Below the pieces are notes generated by a model. The model did not search any database. It was not told where the DNA came from and worked only from the letters and a program-made list of their open reading frames with translations. A stretch of DNA of 49,342 nt from Lingula anatina (lineage: Eukaryota > Brachiopoda > Lingulata > Lingulida > Lingulidae): assembly GCF_001039355.2 (NCBI RefSeq), contig NW_019775444.1:146854-196195 (forward strand), given 5' to 3'. Positions 48,927 through 49,342 of this stretch are shown piece after piece (positions within the stretch are counted from its first letter, which is position 1; every line of letters starts with the position of its first letter). The position numbers and the translations under genes are program-made.

Positions 48927-49342
48927 GTAAGACTACTCAATTGTTTTTTTTCAATACTAATTAAATGCTGTACATTATTGTAGAGCACGACGCATGTAAA
49001 TGATATGCTGCGCGACAGCTGTTGTTTCTGATATTCTTCTTTAATATATCCATTGCCATTACTTATCTATTCGTATTTAAAAATAAAACAAAGTTAAATT
49101 AAGTTTTAAAAAGAAATGAAGATCTCAAAAATTTTCTGTTAGCTGGTGTACCTTTTACACCCCTTCCCCCAGTAAAAATTAATTGAGTAACAATTTTTAT
49201 TTGGGGAAAATAATGTTGGGGGGGGGGGGGCACGATTTTCGCTTGGAATGCTTGCATGTAAACAAACCATTAACCTTTCGGGGGGTACGTGGCACAAAAC
49301 CCTGTAGTGCCCCCCCCCCCCCCCCCCCCCCCCCCCATGATA
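48927..49342. other. First EAAT intron, ending in homopolymer runs
   Basis: AT-rich intron with a G run near 49218-49230 and a C run of about 27 bases (49310-49336) just before the window ends. The long C run makes this edge unreliable. Confidence 0.7.

Noticed and set aside
1-49342. CRISPR arrays, bacterial-style operons, tRNA or rRNA genes
   Set aside because: The window is clearly a spliced animal genome. No regular spacer arrays or recognisable tRNA/rRNA sequence were seen; a tRNAscan run would be needed to exclude tRNAs fully.

Overview
The window is a piece of an AT-rich animal genome. Genes are split by GT-AG introns, microsatellites are common and coding density is low. Protein similarity by eye (a cilia-associated SPAG17, mitochondrial MECR, an SVOP-type transporter, an SLC1-type glutamate transporter and a MIG-17/ADAMTS-like protease) together with the AT-rich, TACATGTA-rich intergenic DNA suggests a lophotrochozoan, most likely a mollusc and perhaps a bivalve. 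That placement is an inference; no search was run. All exon models were built by hand from splice-site consensus, frame continuity and recalled family similarity.

Layout. (1) 1018-12824, minus strand: the N-terminal ~997 codons of SPAG17 in 16 exons; the gene runs off the left edge. Its 5' end is disturbed by an assembly artefact. Two lone N bases (9772 and 11375) join three overlapping, near-identical copies of the same exon 2/exon 3 region, which inflates the window by about 2.76 kb. (2) 13137-14267, plus strand: an intronless, full-length mitochondrial enoyl-CoA reductase (MECR), head to head with SPAG17 across 312 bp that contain a YY1-type motif. (3) 15778-17806 and 19702-21611, minus strand: two paralogous four-exon genes for small secreted proteins with two thrombospondin type-1 (TSP1) repeats. 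(4) 24216-29474, minus strand: a 12-exon secreted M12B zinc metalloprotease with prodomain, HExxHxxGxxHD catalytic site, ADAMTS-type cysteine-rich domain and a Cys-rich tail, but no TSP1 repeat. (5) 33515-41958, plus strand: a complete 14-exon SVOP/SVOPL-family transporter of 513 aa. (6) 45671-45857, minus strand: a lone Nudix-hydrolase exon. (7) 48496-48926, plus strand: the first coding exon of an excitatory amino acid transporter, cut by the right edge.

The most interesting biology is the block at 15.8-29.5 kb. A protease that looks like an ADAMTS without its TSP1 repeats sits upstream, on the same strand, of two genes that encode little except TSP1 repeats. The proteins could work together in the extracellular matrix, or the genes could be pieces of a rearranged ADAMTS-type locus. 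Both ideas are inference. The non-coding DNA also holds at least three copies of one foldback (long inverted repeat) element family, a second unrelated foldback element, and a TTAA-flanked MITE-like element.
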